A stretch of 64,000 nucleotides of DNA, from the NCBI GenBank assembly GCA_019636215.1, contig JAHBXZ010000001.1:133694-197693 (forward strand), given 5' to 3'. This document shows, in pieces, positions 25,976 through 33,871 of this stretch. The DNA is from Planctomycetota bacterium (lineage in GTDB: Bacteria > Planctomycetota > UBA8742 > UBA2392). Every line of letters begins with the position of its first letter. The first letter of the stretch is position 1. Below the pieces are notes generated by a model. That model searched no databases. It had not been told where the DNA came from and saw nothing but the letters and a program-made list of their open reading frames with translations. Position numbers and translations under genes: made by a program.

Positions 25976-26057
25976 CGGGCGTAAACGAAGCGGCCGCGCG
26001 AGCCAAGGGCAGGCGCGACCGCCGGGTGACCTGGAGCGGGTGATGGGACTCGAACCC
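25976..26057. repeat. 82-bp direct repeat, copy 1 (with 3' end of tRNA-Gly)
   Basis: Essentially identical to 26126-26207 at a period of 150 bp. It includes the last 26 nt of a tRNA-Gly on the minus strand (TGGAGCGGGTGATGGGACTC and on), then diverges into a 9-bp perfect hairpin CCGCGACAG/CTGTCGCGG (26057-26083). So it is a truncated tRNA copy plus its downstream flank. Confidence 0.85.
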
Positions 26058-26102
26058 CGCGACAGCCCGATGGACTGTCGCGGCGCGCAGTAGCCCGCAT
26101 AA

Positions 26103-26120
26103 GCCCGCGCAAACGCGGGC
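26103..26120 (-). terminator. Hairpin downstream of tRNA-Gly
   Basis: GCCCGCG, loop CAAA, CGCGGGC: a perfect 7-bp stem about 62 nt past the tRNA 3' end. No T-run, so terminator function is uncertain. Confidence 0.4.
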
Positions 26121-26125
26121 GATGC

Positions 26126-26207
26126 CGGGCGTAAACGAAGCGGCCGCGCGAGCCAAGGGCAGGCGCGACCGCCGGGTGACCTGGAGCGGGTGATGGGACT
26201 CGAACCC
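26126..26207. repeat. 82-bp direct repeat, copy 2 (contains 3' end of the intact tRNA-Gly)
   Basis: Partner of 25976-26057. The shared block stops inside the T-arm of the tRNA at CGAACCC, the usual right limit of tRNA-embedded att sequences. Confidence 0.85.
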
Positions 26208-26256
26208 ACGACCATCACGTTGGCAACGTGATGCTCTACCACTGAGCTACACCCGC
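26182..26256 (-). tRNA. tRNA-Gly (anticodon GCC)
   Basis: 75 nt with encoded CCA. Acceptor GCGGGTG/CACCCGC, D-arm GCTC-AGTGGTA-GAGC, anticodon arm TCACG-TTGCCAA-CGTGA (anticodon GCC), variable TGGTC, T-arm GTGGG-TTCGAGT-CCCAT (one G-T pair), U73 as expected for bacterial tRNA-Gly. Confidence 0.97.
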
Positions 26257-26270
26257 GTTGCAGGGCGGGG

Positions 26271-26298
26271 AATATAGTCCGCACCTTTGCACTGTAAA
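26271..26298 (-). promoter_or_regulatory. Promoter of tRNA-Gly
   Basis: Minus strand TTTACA (26298-26293), 16-bp spacer, TATATT (26276-26271); the mature tRNA begins 14 nt after the -10 box. Confidence 0.65.
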
Positions 26299-26463
26299 CC
26301 CCCGGTCTTTGGGCAGTTTCCTGCCCGAGAAACGACTGCTGCCGGAAAATCGCCAGGTGTACCCAGGGTGAATCTGTGCGATTGCCCCCGCCGTTGCTAG
26401 GCTATTGGTCACCAATCTGGTCGCGATGCCCGTTGCGGCGTCCAACGTGGGGAATGCGCCATC

Positions 26464-28563
26464 ATGGCGGACGTGATCACGTTCAGTTGTCACCAGTGCC
26501 AGCTTCCCTTTCGGGTTGCATCCAGCAATGCCGGCCGTGGGTTCCAGTGCAAGAACTGCGGCACGATGCTTACCGTGCCGAGCCAAAGCACACCTTCAGC
26601 GCCGGTGATCGTTCCGGCGCCAGAAGTGGAACTTGGTGCCGGCCAACAGGTGATACGCAAGACGGATTCCGGCCGCCGCGCAACCGTCGACCCTACGCGC
26701 ATGATCACGCGCAACAGCGGCGCGCACCTGGCGGTCGCCCCTGCCCATGCGCCCGTGGCGGGGCCGTCGTCATCGGGCAAGAGCAAAACCCCGATGCTGG
26801 CCGGCATCGGTGCCGTGGTGCTGGTCGGCGTGGTCGTGGTGGTTCTGCTTGCCACCGGCGTAATCGGCGGTACGCAGGGACCGGCGGTGGTTGCCAACAA
26901 TCTGGTTGTCGCTGCCAATGGGTCGAACGTGCCGACGGCAAAAGGCGAATCCGAGCGCGAAAAGATCCTCAATCACCTGGTATCGCCCGACCGCACCGGC
27001 ACCAGCATGATTGACATCTACAGGCGGGCCGTGGCCGCAAAGCTCGACAGAGCCGACCAGGCCAGCGTGGCGCGCGAGGCCGTCAGCCGCATCGAAACCG
27101 AAAACGCCCAAGGCCTTACCGATGACACGATGCTGGATTTTGGCGAGCAGCTGGAAGCCGCCGAGTTCCAGACGGAGGCCTTGCGCCTGTTTGCGATGGT
27201 GGCGCGGCGCTGGCAGGGCAAAACGGACGCGCCGGCGGCCTATGCCCGCGCGCAGAAGCTGCGCAAGCTGGAGAAAGTAGACTTTGCGGCGGTGCTTTCG
27301 CGCGCCGATGAAGTGGAACAGACCGGTGTGATCGACGCCGCCAAGGCCCTGCGCGAAGAGCTGCTGAAGCTGTCGGATGCTGCGGTCGACGGGTGGGCGA
27401 CGGCGACTGTCGCTGCCCGTGTTGCAGAGATTGCAGACGAGATCGGCCGGCACGAAGCCGAAGTCGCGCGGCTGCGCCGGGACGACCCCTTCCGGTTTGT
27501 CGCGGCGCGGTCGATTCACCAGTTCCGCACCCAGCGGGTTGCCACCCGCAACGAATGGGGCATCCACATTGCCGAGCCGGTGGTCGTCTATTACGCGCGT
27601 CGCAAGGATGATTCCGACGAGCTGGCCCAGATGCGCTATGCGGAGGCGATCGCGGGCGTGGTGCAGTTCGTGAAGTGGTTTCGCGCGGAGTTTGCAGAGC
27701 CTGCCGGCCTCAAGCGAATGCTTCCGCTGGACATCGCTGACCAAGGCTTGCGCGACCAGGCACCTGTGGAAGTGCTGCTGTTCGAGGACCGCACCCAGTG
27801 GCGGCCTTACCTCAGTGATGTGCGGGCCAGGGTGGATACCTCGCGCCAGTCGCACTTCACCGAACAGGGCAGTGGGCGCTTCAGCTACATCTTTGAAGGC
27901 AGTGAGACATCGCTGGTCAACCTGATGACCATGCTGACCCATCATTGCCTTGAGACCTGGCACCCCCGGGCCAAGCAGACCCGTGACCTACCATCGTTCC
28001 AGACGTTTGCCGTGGAATCGACCATTGCCGCGGCCATCTCGTTGATGAAGCGCACCCCGGTAGACGACGACTATGAGTTCGAGTTCTTTCTTCAGGACGA
28101 CCGGTGGGTGAAGCAGATGGCAAGGTGGCGCGGCCCGTTTGCCGTGGCCGCCAACGGCGGCGTAGACAGTTTTGGCGGCCCGGGAGTGACCCTGCGCGAC
28201 CTGGTTGCCTCAAGTGGTGGAAAGGACTTCGTTGACGCCTTTGAACGCAACATCAAGACCTACAAAGGTTGGGATGACGACCAAACCCGCCGCGTGGTGG
28301 ATTCCATGCGCGCGCCAAACAGCCCGGTTTTGAACCTGGTGGCTGGTGCATACCTGCGCGGGTTCAACATGTTCCTGTGGCACTTCAAGCAGAGTGGCAA
28401 GCCCAAGTACCGCAAGGCCTTCTTGAAGTACTTGGTGGCCGACATGGAGGGCAAGGTCACGGCTGCCAACCAGCTGGAACAGTTCAGCGCCGCGTTCGGG
28501 CTGGATGAGGCCGGCTGGAAGGCCATCGAGGCCGACTTCCTGGCCTACCAGACTGTGCCTTGA
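26464..28563 (+). CDS. Zinc-ribbon, membrane-anchored protein with DUF1570-like C-terminal domain
   Basis: 699 aa. Residues 7-40 form a zinc ribbon (FSCHQCQLPFRV...FQCKNCGTMLTV, two CxxC pairs), typical of planctomycete proteins that start with a 'CxxC...CxxC' finger. One transmembrane helix follows at about 118-135 (GIGAVVLVGVVVVVLLATGV). After a helical region, the C-terminal 300 residues resemble DUF1570/peptidase-MA-like domains: VLLFEDRTQWRPYL, and MLTHHCLETWHP where the family often has an HExxH-like zinc site; here the Glu is missing, so activity is doubtful. Extracytoplasmic C-terminus inferred. Confidence 0.75.
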   Translation: MADVITFSCHQCQLPFRVASSNAGRGFQCKNCGTMLTVPSQSTPSAPVIVPAPEVELGAGQQVIRKTDSGRRATVDPTRMITRNSGAHLAVAPAHAPVAGPSSSGKSKTPMLAGIGAVVLVGVVVVVLLATGVIGGTQGPAVVANNLVVAANGSNVPTAKGESEREKILNHLVSPDRTGTSMIDIYRRAVAAKLDRADQASVAREAVSRIETENAQGLTDDTMLDFGEQLEAAEFQTEALRLFAMVARRWQGKTDAPAAYARAQKLRKLEKVDFAAVLSRADEVEQTGVIDAAKALREELLKLSDAAVDGWATATVAARVAEIADEIGRHEAEVARLRRDDPFRFVAARSIHQFRTQRVATRNEWGIHIAEPVVVYYARRKDDSDELAQMRYAEAIAGVVQFVKWFRAEFAEPAGLKRMLPLDIADQGLRDQAPVEVLLFEDRTQWRPYLSDVRARVDTSRQSHFTEQGSGRFSYIFEGSETSLVNLMTMLTHHCLETWHPRAKQTRDLPSFQTFAVESTIAAAISLMKRTPVDDDYEFEFFLQDDRWVKQMARWRGPFAVAANGGVDSFGGPGVTLRDLVASSGGKDFVDAFERNIKTYKGWDDDQTRRVVDSMRAPNSPVLNLVAGAYLRGFNMFLWHFKQSGKPKYRKAFLKYLVADMEGKVTAANQLEQFSAAFGLDEAGWKAIEADFLAYQTVP

Positions 28564-28593
28564 AAGCGGCAACCGGCGCCTATACTGCGCGCG

Positions 28594-29646
28594 ATGCTGT
28601 CCATAGCTGACCGAGACTATTGCCGCAAAGCCTTGCCTGCGGTTTCGCGCACGTTTGCGCTGGGCATTGAACTGCTGCGCGAGCCCCTGCGCGACGAAAT
28701 CGGCGTGGCGTACCTGATCTGCCGCATTCTCGACACCATTGAGGACACCACCAGCCTGCCAGCACAGGCCCGTGCCGCGCTGCTGGAAAGCTGGGCAGGA
28801 AGCTTCGAAGACCCGCATAACTGGCCGATGCTGGCGGCCGATGTCGAGCGCATGTTCGCCGACCAGTCGCTGGACGGCCCGGACCACGAACTGTGTCGGC
28901 ACACCACGACCGTGCTGCGGGCCTTTCACGGCTTTCGCCAGGGTGCGCGCGACGCCCAGCGCCAGAGCATCATCGAGATGGCCAACGGCATGGCAGAAAC
29001 CGTGCGGCGCGAGCTGCGCGGCGAAGGCCTGCGCCTTCAGGACGAAGAAGACCTCAAGCGCTATTGTTATTACGTGGCCGGCACCGTGGGCAAGCTGTTG
29101 TGCAACGAATGGGCGCTGGACCGCAAGAGCATTACCCCTGCGATTAAGGCCGAACTCGACGAACATGCGGTCAGTTTCGGGCTTGGCTTGCAGGTCACCA
29201 ACATTCTCAAGGGCGTGACTGATGATATCGCGCGCGGTGTGGCCTATGTGCCGCACAAGCTGTTTGCCGCCGCAGGCATTGACCTGCAGACGTTGATTGA
29301 CAACCCGCAGGACCCGCGCGGGCGCGAGGTGGTGGCGGGGCTGGCCGAGATGACTCTGATCTGGCTGGACGAAGCGCTGGAGTACACAGTGACGATCCCG
29401 GCCACAGAGCGCGACATCCGGCTGTTTTGCGCATTGCCGCTGGTGTTTGCGGTTCGCACACTGGCTAGGTCACTCCGCACGACTGAAGTGTTCAGCGAAA
29501 ACGTCCTGAAGATCACCCGCGACGAAGTGAAGCAGATCCACGCCGAGGTCGAGGCCGCGGTTTCCGACAACGCAGCCCTGCGCCGAATCCACCTGCGCGA
29601 ACGCGCGGAAGTAGTCGCCGAAATCGCCAGGGCGAAAAGTGCTTGA
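28594..29646 (+). CDS. Squalene/phytoene synthase family protein
   Basis: 350 aa. All-alpha trans-isoprenyl diphosphate synthase fold: SRTFALGIELL near the N-terminus, first Asp-rich motif DTIED (residue ~49), YCYYVAGTVGKLL, and GLGLQVTNILKGVTDDIARG as the second motif, where the first Asp of the usual 'NILRDVxED' is Gly. Condenses two farnesyl (or geranylgeranyl) diphosphates to squalene or phytoene via the presqualene/prephytoene intermediate. TATACT at 28581-28586 sits 7 nt before the ATG with no Shine-Dalgarno, suggesting a nearly leaderless mRNA. It stands alone, not in a hopanoid cluster. Confidence 0.88.
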   Translation: MLSIADRDYCRKALPAVSRTFALGIELLREPLRDEIGVAYLICRILDTIEDTTSLPAQARAALLESWAGSFEDPHNWPMLAADVERMFADQSLDGPDHELCRHTTTVLRAFHGFRQGARDAQRQSIIEMANGMAETVRRELRGEGLRLQDEEDLKRYCYYVAGTVGKLLCNEWALDRKSITPAIKAELDEHAVSFGLGLQVTNILKGVTDDIARGVAYVPHKLFAAAGIDLQTLIDNPQDPRGREVVAGLAEMTLIWLDEALEYTVTIPATERDIRLFCALPLVFAVRTLARSLRTTEVFSENVLKITRDEVKQIHAEVEAAVSDNAALRRIHLRERAEVVAEIARAKSA

Positions 29647-29715
29647 ACTGCGATTCCCACGAAGTTCACGAAGGGATCAGCGCACCCGCCTGGGTGGACA
29701 ACGCCGTTGCCGTCG

Positions 29716-31041
29716 TTAAAGCACCGCGCGCATTTCGTGTATGCCGACCAGCTTGACCCGGGGCCGGTTCTGGGCCTTGCCGTTGTTGACCTCGGCGGCG
29801 TCGATTTTCTTCCAGGCCTGCCAGTCGATGAACTTCACCCCGCGTTGCGACAGCAGGGTCGCGATATCGCCGCTGCCGCCGGCTTTGGATTTGCCGACGT
29901 CCTGCAGCATCAGCGCCACGGTTTCTTCGGCATCCTTCTTGTTGGTGCCGATCACGCCCGTGGGGCCGCGCTTGGCCCAGCCCGCCACGTACAGCCCGGC
30001 CTGTACTGCGCCGACTGCGTCGGTCACCCGGCCCCCGGCGTTGCTGATGATGGCCTTCTTGCTGTCGAAGGGCACGTCGGGCAGGGGCACACCCTTGTAG
30101 CCCACACTGCGCAGGACCATGCCCGCGCCCACGGTCTCGAACTCGCCTGAGCCGACGGCATTGCCGTCCACCAGCTTGTTGCGTTCGATCTTGACCTGCT
30201 CGACTCTGCCGCTGCCGGTAATCTCGACGGGCGAAACCAGGAAGCGAAAGTGCACGCGCCGCTGCTTGCTGCCGCTGCCGCGTTCAATGTAGCTGCGCAG
30301 AATTTCGACGTTCTGCTTCATCAGGCGGTCTTTTTCGCACTCGGCGGCGCTGGCGGGGTCCAGCTCAAGTTCTGGGGCGCGCACCAGCGGGTCAGCTATC
30401 GCCAGGTGCCCGAATTCCTTGATTTCCGGGTTCGTGAACTTGGCCTGGGCCGGGCCGCGACGGCCCAGCACGTAGATGTCCTTGACGCGGGACTTCTTGA
30501 GGGCTTCCAGCGCGTGGTCAGCGATGTCTGTTGTGGCAAGTTCCTCGGGCGACTTGGCCAGAATGCGCGCCACGTCCATGGCCACGTTGCCGACGCCGAC
30601 AACGACGACACCTTCAATGTTGAGGTTCGGGTTCAGGTTCACGTAATCCGGGTGGCCGTTGTACCAGGCCACGAACTCGGTGGCCGACATGCTGCCGGCC
30701 AAGTCCTCTCCGGGGATGCCAAGGTTGCGGTCACTTTGCGCGCCGGTGGCAAAGAAGATCATGTCGTACAGGTCGCGCAGCTCGGCCAACTTCACATCTT
30801 TGCCGAAATCCACGCAGCCGAAGTAGCGAAAGCGCGGGTCAGCCGCGGTCTTGTCGTACAGGTTCGTTACGGATTTGATCTTGGGGTGGTCCGGTGCAAC
30901 GCCATAGCGCACAAGGCCAAAGGGCGCGGCCAGGCGGTCAAACATATCAACCTTGACGGCATGGTCTTTCCAGCCAAGCAACGCGGCCGCGCCATAGAAC
31001 GCGCTTGGTCCCGCACCAATGATCGCAACGCGAACGTCCAT
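29716..31041 (-). CDS. Ferredoxin-NADP+ reductase, adrenodoxin-reductase (FprA) type
   Basis: 441 aa, ATG 31041 after AGGAG. FAD-binding AIIGAGPSAFYGAAALL at the N-terminus, APFGLVRYGVAPDHP (the family signature), FFATGAQSDRNLGIPGED, and the NADP-binding VVVGVGNVAMDVARIL followed by YVLGRRGPAQAKFT. C-terminal YVAGWAKRGPTGVIGTNKKDA closes the FAD site. Moves electrons between NADPH and ferredoxins. FprA-type enzymes are common in actinobacteria and mitochondria and are also seen in planctomycetes. Single gene; next is an uncharacterised protein on the same strand. Confidence 0.93.
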   Translation of the reverse strand: MDVRVAIIGAGPSAFYGAAALLGWKDHAVKVDMFDRLAAPFGLVRYGVAPDHPKIKSVTNLYDKTAADPRFRYFGCVDFGKDVKLAELRDLYDMIFFATGAQSDRNLGIPGEDLAGSMSATEFVAWYNGHPDYVNLNPNLNIEGVVVVGVGNVAMDVARILAKSPEELATTDIADHALEALKKSRVKDIYVLGRRGPAQAKFTNPEIKEFGHLAIADPLVRAPELELDPASAAECEKDRLMKQNVEILRSYIERGSGSKQRRVHFRFLVSPVEITGSGRVEQVKIERNKLVDGNAVGSGEFETVGAGMVLRSVGYKGVPLPDVPFDSKKAIISNAGGRVTDAVGAVQAGLYVAGWAKRGPTGVIGTNKKDAEETVALMLQDVGKSKAGGSGDIATLLSQRGVKFIDWQAWKKIDAAEVNNGKAQNRPRVKLVGIHEMRAVL

Positions 31042-31103
31042 AGCATCTCCTGGTGAGGGCCGCATTGTGGCTTGGCGTTATGCACTGGCAATGAGGATCG
31101 GGC

Positions 31104-31775
31104 CTACTCAACCGCTTCCCAGGCCAGGGACTTTTTCCACGCGGCGTGGCCTGTGCGGTAAGCCGCAAAAGCGGCGCTGACGGGCGCGAGGTCCTTGTTG
31201 ATGGCCTGGAACAGTTCGCCCGTGTCTTTGTCGCGGTACTCGACCACGTACTCGCCCTGATCCAGCACGGCCTGGATGTAGGCCGTCGCGCACTGCGACA
31301 GCAGCACATAGCTTTCGCCGTCGTCTTTCAGGTCCTTGAGCGCGGCCTGGGTGTCCTCAGGCGAAGGTTCGACCAGTTCGTTGCTGAGGGTCTCCAGCCG
31401 CCAGAACGTCTGGTCTTCGAGTGACGGCGGCATATGCAGGTCGGGCGTCTGGGGGTCGTAGACGGTCATGCCGTGTTCAAGCGCCATGTCCACGATTACG
31501 GCCTCCAGCTGTTCCGAGTGCGCGGCCATCAGCGTGAAAATGAGGTACTGCGGGCTGAAGCGCGGCTGTTCCTCCCAGGGGCACTCGGTGACGTCTTCAG
31601 TCGGCCAGTTGTCGAGTGTCGGATAGCGCAGCAAAAGCTGGTTGAAGAAGGCCTTCATGGCCGGTGCGGGTTTCAGGCCTGGGTCTTTACCTTCCGACAC
31701 GCGGTCAAACAGTTCACCTGCGGCCCCAAGGGAAAGGGGTTTGTCGGCATGCCATACACCAAGCTGAAAGGTCAT
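31104..31775 (-). CDS. Uncharacterised cytosolic protein
   Basis: 223 aa from ATG 31775 (MTFQLGVWHADKPLS). The layout 'xFxLxVWxxxxPxSxxxAGxxFxR', then FFNQLLLRYPTLD, and VYDPQ in the middle is shared with a family of small bacterial proteins I have seen annotated only as hypothetical or immunity-like. Acidic, no membrane segment or signal. TACAAT 22 nt before the start could be its -10 box. Located between ferredoxin reductase and RluA on the same strand. Confidence 0.7.
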   Translation of the reverse strand: MTFQLGVWHADKPLSLGAAGELFDRVSEGKDPGLKPAPAMKAFFNQLLLRYPTLDNWPTEDVTECPWEEQPRFSPQYLIFTLMAAHSEQLEAVIVDMALEHGMTVYDPQTPDLHMPPSLEDQTFWRLETLSNELVEPSPEDTQAALKDLKDDGESYVLLSQCATAYIQAVLDQGEYVVEYRDKDTGELFQAINKDLAPVSAAFAAYRTGHAAWKKSLAWEAVE

Positions 31776-31819
31776 GACCGGGCTCTGTGCCCGCGATTGT
31801 AGTGGCGGCAACGGAACGC

Positions 31820-32980
31820 TCAAGCGGGTTCGGTGTGTTTGGCGGCAATCGCCGCCACGGCGCCTTCCATATCGCGGGGCAGGGGCGCAACCAGTTCCAG
31901 TTCGGCGCCGGATAGGGGGTGCTTGAGCTTCAGGTAATGGCTGTGCAACGCACATCGGCCCAGCAGCAGGGCGTCAGGGCCGCGCGGCACACGCTGGCCC
32001 CGGCAGATGGCCTCGTACTCGTGGCGCTTTTGGGTGTCCACGCTGCGGATGCGGTCGTTGACATCAACTTCTGTGTCGCCGTCCTTGAATCCATACGGGC
32101 TTTCGATCTTCGTGGGGGCGGGCGGGGGCTCGTCCAGGTCCGACAACAGAAGTTCGTCGCGAATGCCGTAATGGTGGTCGCACACCAGCGGGTGGCCGAT
32201 TGCCTGCATGTGCACGCGAATCTGGTGGGTGCGGCCGGTGTGCAGGCGGCACCGAACCAGGGTGAAACGCCCCAGGCGCTGCACCACCCACACTTCGGTG
32301 CAGGCGGAGTCGCCGTCTGGGTCCACGCGGCGCAGCATGGAGATCTGCGAATCAGTGTTCTGGCCCAGCGGCAGGTCAATCATCTGGTGGTCGCGCTCCA
32401 CGCGGCCCTCCACCAGCGCCAGGTAGTCCTTCACAACGTCTTTGTCGGCAAGTGCCTGGCCAAGCGCGCCGGTAACTTCGCCGGTTTTGCCCAGCAGCAC
32501 CAGCCCGCTGGTTTCCTTGTCAATGCGGTTGACCAGTCTTGGCGCATTGTCACCTTCACCGCGGTGCTTCAGGTGCAGCGCGTTCAGCAGGGTGGTGTAG
32601 CGATAGCCGCCGGTGGGGTGAACAATCAGGTGTGGCGGCTTGCTGACCACCAGCATCACGTCGTCTTCATAGATGATCTCATAAGGGATGCGCGCCATCT
32701 CGCTGATGTCTTCATGGGGCTTGGGCAGCACGAGCTTCAGGATGTCGCCGCTGGCCAGCTTGCGCCCGGCGGGGCAGGGCACGTCGTTGCGCAGGACGCG
32801 GCCTTCGTCGAAGGTGTCCTGCACCTTGGTGCGTGACATCCAGGGCGTGCGCAACTTCAGGAACTTGTCGGCGCGCATGCCTTCCTGGGGAAGTTCGACG
32901 CGGTACTCACGCTCGGTCTCAACCGCGCTGAGGTCGGCGATTGGTTCTTTGCCCTTGCGATGGCTGCGCGAGCGGGTCAT
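31820..32980 (-). CDS. RluA-family RNA pseudouridine synthase
   Basis: 386 aa. S4 RNA-binding domain at residues ~38-100 (RADKFLKLRTPWMSRTKVQ), then the pseudouridine synthase core: VSKPPHLIVHPTGG, catalytic Asp in LVNRIDKETSGLVLL (the usual HRLDxxTSG with N and I), CRLHTGRTHQIRVHM, and the C-terminal CALHSHYLKLKHP. An insert of about 60 residues between IGHPLVCDHHYG and ALHSH is longer than in E. coli RluD. ATG 32980 is favoured because TACACT lies exactly 6 nt upstream (leaderless); a GTG at 33004 is an alternative. Target uridines in rRNA or tRNA cannot be named. Confidence 0.92.
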   Translation of the reverse strand: MTRSRSHRKGKEPIADLSAVETEREYRVELPQEGMRADKFLKLRTPWMSRTKVQDTFDEGRVLRNDVPCPAGRKLASGDILKLVLPKPHEDISEMARIPYEIIYEDDVMLVVSKPPHLIVHPTGGYRYTTLLNALHLKHRGEGDNAPRLVNRIDKETSGLVLLGKTGEVTGALGQALADKDVVKDYLALVEGRVERDHQMIDLPLGQNTDSQISMLRRVDPDGDSACTEVWVVQRLGRFTLVRCRLHTGRTHQIRVHMQAIGHPLVCDHHYGIRDELLLSDLDEPPPAPTKIESPYGFKDGDTEVDVNDRIRSVDTQKRHEYEAICRGQRVPRGPDALLLGRCALHSHYLKLKHPLSGAELELVAPLPRDMEGAVAAIAAKHTEPA

Positions 32981-33242
32981 GGCGGAAGTGTACAAACGTT
33001 TCACGCGGCGGCGCGAAGGCGCGGCGATCTGTCAGGCACAAGCCAACCCTCACCAGTCAACTGCGGGGTGATCCCAACCGCCATAGAGTCGTGGCGCTCC
33101 GTGTGGATTCGTGGTTCGCGCAGTGGTCGTTTGCTGATCTGGGCCATGGTGCCGGGACGTGAGATGCACCTGTCGTCGCGCTGCCGCGTGAACCCTTTTC
33201 ACTGGCGCCCAAACGTGCTAATCCAAATGCGGAGACCCAATC

Positions 33243-33737
33243 ATGGCCGACAGCAGCTTCGACATCATGGCAACCTGCGACACCAACGAGGTCGACAACG
33301 CCCACCAGCAGGCACTGAAGGAAATTGCCAACCGCTGGGACTTCAAGGGCAAGACCGCGCAACTCGATTGGGACAAGAAGGAAAAGAAGATCACACTGCT
33401 GGCCACGGACAAAACCGTGCTGGATGCCATGCTGGACATCTTTCGCACCAAGCTGGCCAAGCGCGGCGTGAACCTCAAGGCCCTGGAACTCAAGACCGAG
33501 GAACCCGCCACCGGACAGGGCATCCGTCAGATCTATACGCTGATTGAGGGCATCCCCAGCGAGAAGGCCAAGCTGATCACCAAGATGGTCAAGGACAAGA
33601 AGTTCAAGGTTCAGGCCAGTATCCAGGGCGATGTGGTGCGCGTGACCGGCAAGAGCCGCGACGAACTGCAGGCCGTGCAGCAGGCCGTGCGTGAAATGGA
33701 CCTGCCGCTGCCCATCAGCTTTGGAAACTACCGGTAG
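33243..33737 (+). CDS. yajQ: YajQ family nucleotide-binding protein
   Basis: 164 aa, ATG after GGAG. Two ferredoxin-like (RRM-like) repeats with the conserved SSFDI start (MADSSFDIMATCDTNEVDNA), NRWDFKG, IKxMVKDKKFKVQASIQGD (as LITKMVKDKKFKVQA) and the terminal PLPISFGNYR, which is the invariant YajQ tail. Binds nucleic acid or cyclic di-GMP in some bacteria. Single-gene unit with the usual family length (about 160). Confidence 0.95.
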   Translation: MADSSFDIMATCDTNEVDNAHQQALKEIANRWDFKGKTAQLDWDKKEKKITLLATDKTVLDAMLDIFRTKLAKRGVNLKALELKTEEPATGQGIRQIYTLIEGIPSEKAKLITKMVKDKKFKVQASIQGDVVRVTGKSRDELQAVQQAVREMDLPLPISFGNYR

Positions 33738-33841
33738 GGGTGACAGCCCCGGTCGAAAGGCCGGGGGCCACCAGCAACTGCCGGACGTTTCAGTGCCAGC
33801 AATGCGTTAACTTGAACCGCCGACAGGCGGTCTGCTCTTGC

Positions 33842-33869
33842 TGCTGACTTCTTACTGCCGACTGCACCA
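33842..33869. repeat. Heptad array H1 (TGCTGAC family), half site
   Basis: Four 7-mers in register: TGCTGAC, TTCTTAC, TGCCGAC, TGCACCA, ending 2 nt before the MATE start codon. Same 7-mer family as the array behind the MATE gene at 35302-35408. Confidence 0.6.
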
Positions 33870-33871
33870 CC

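Noticed and set aside
26464-28563. Active zinc metallopeptidase
   Set aside because: The place of the expected HExxH-like site reads THHCLETWH with no Glu at the right spacing.
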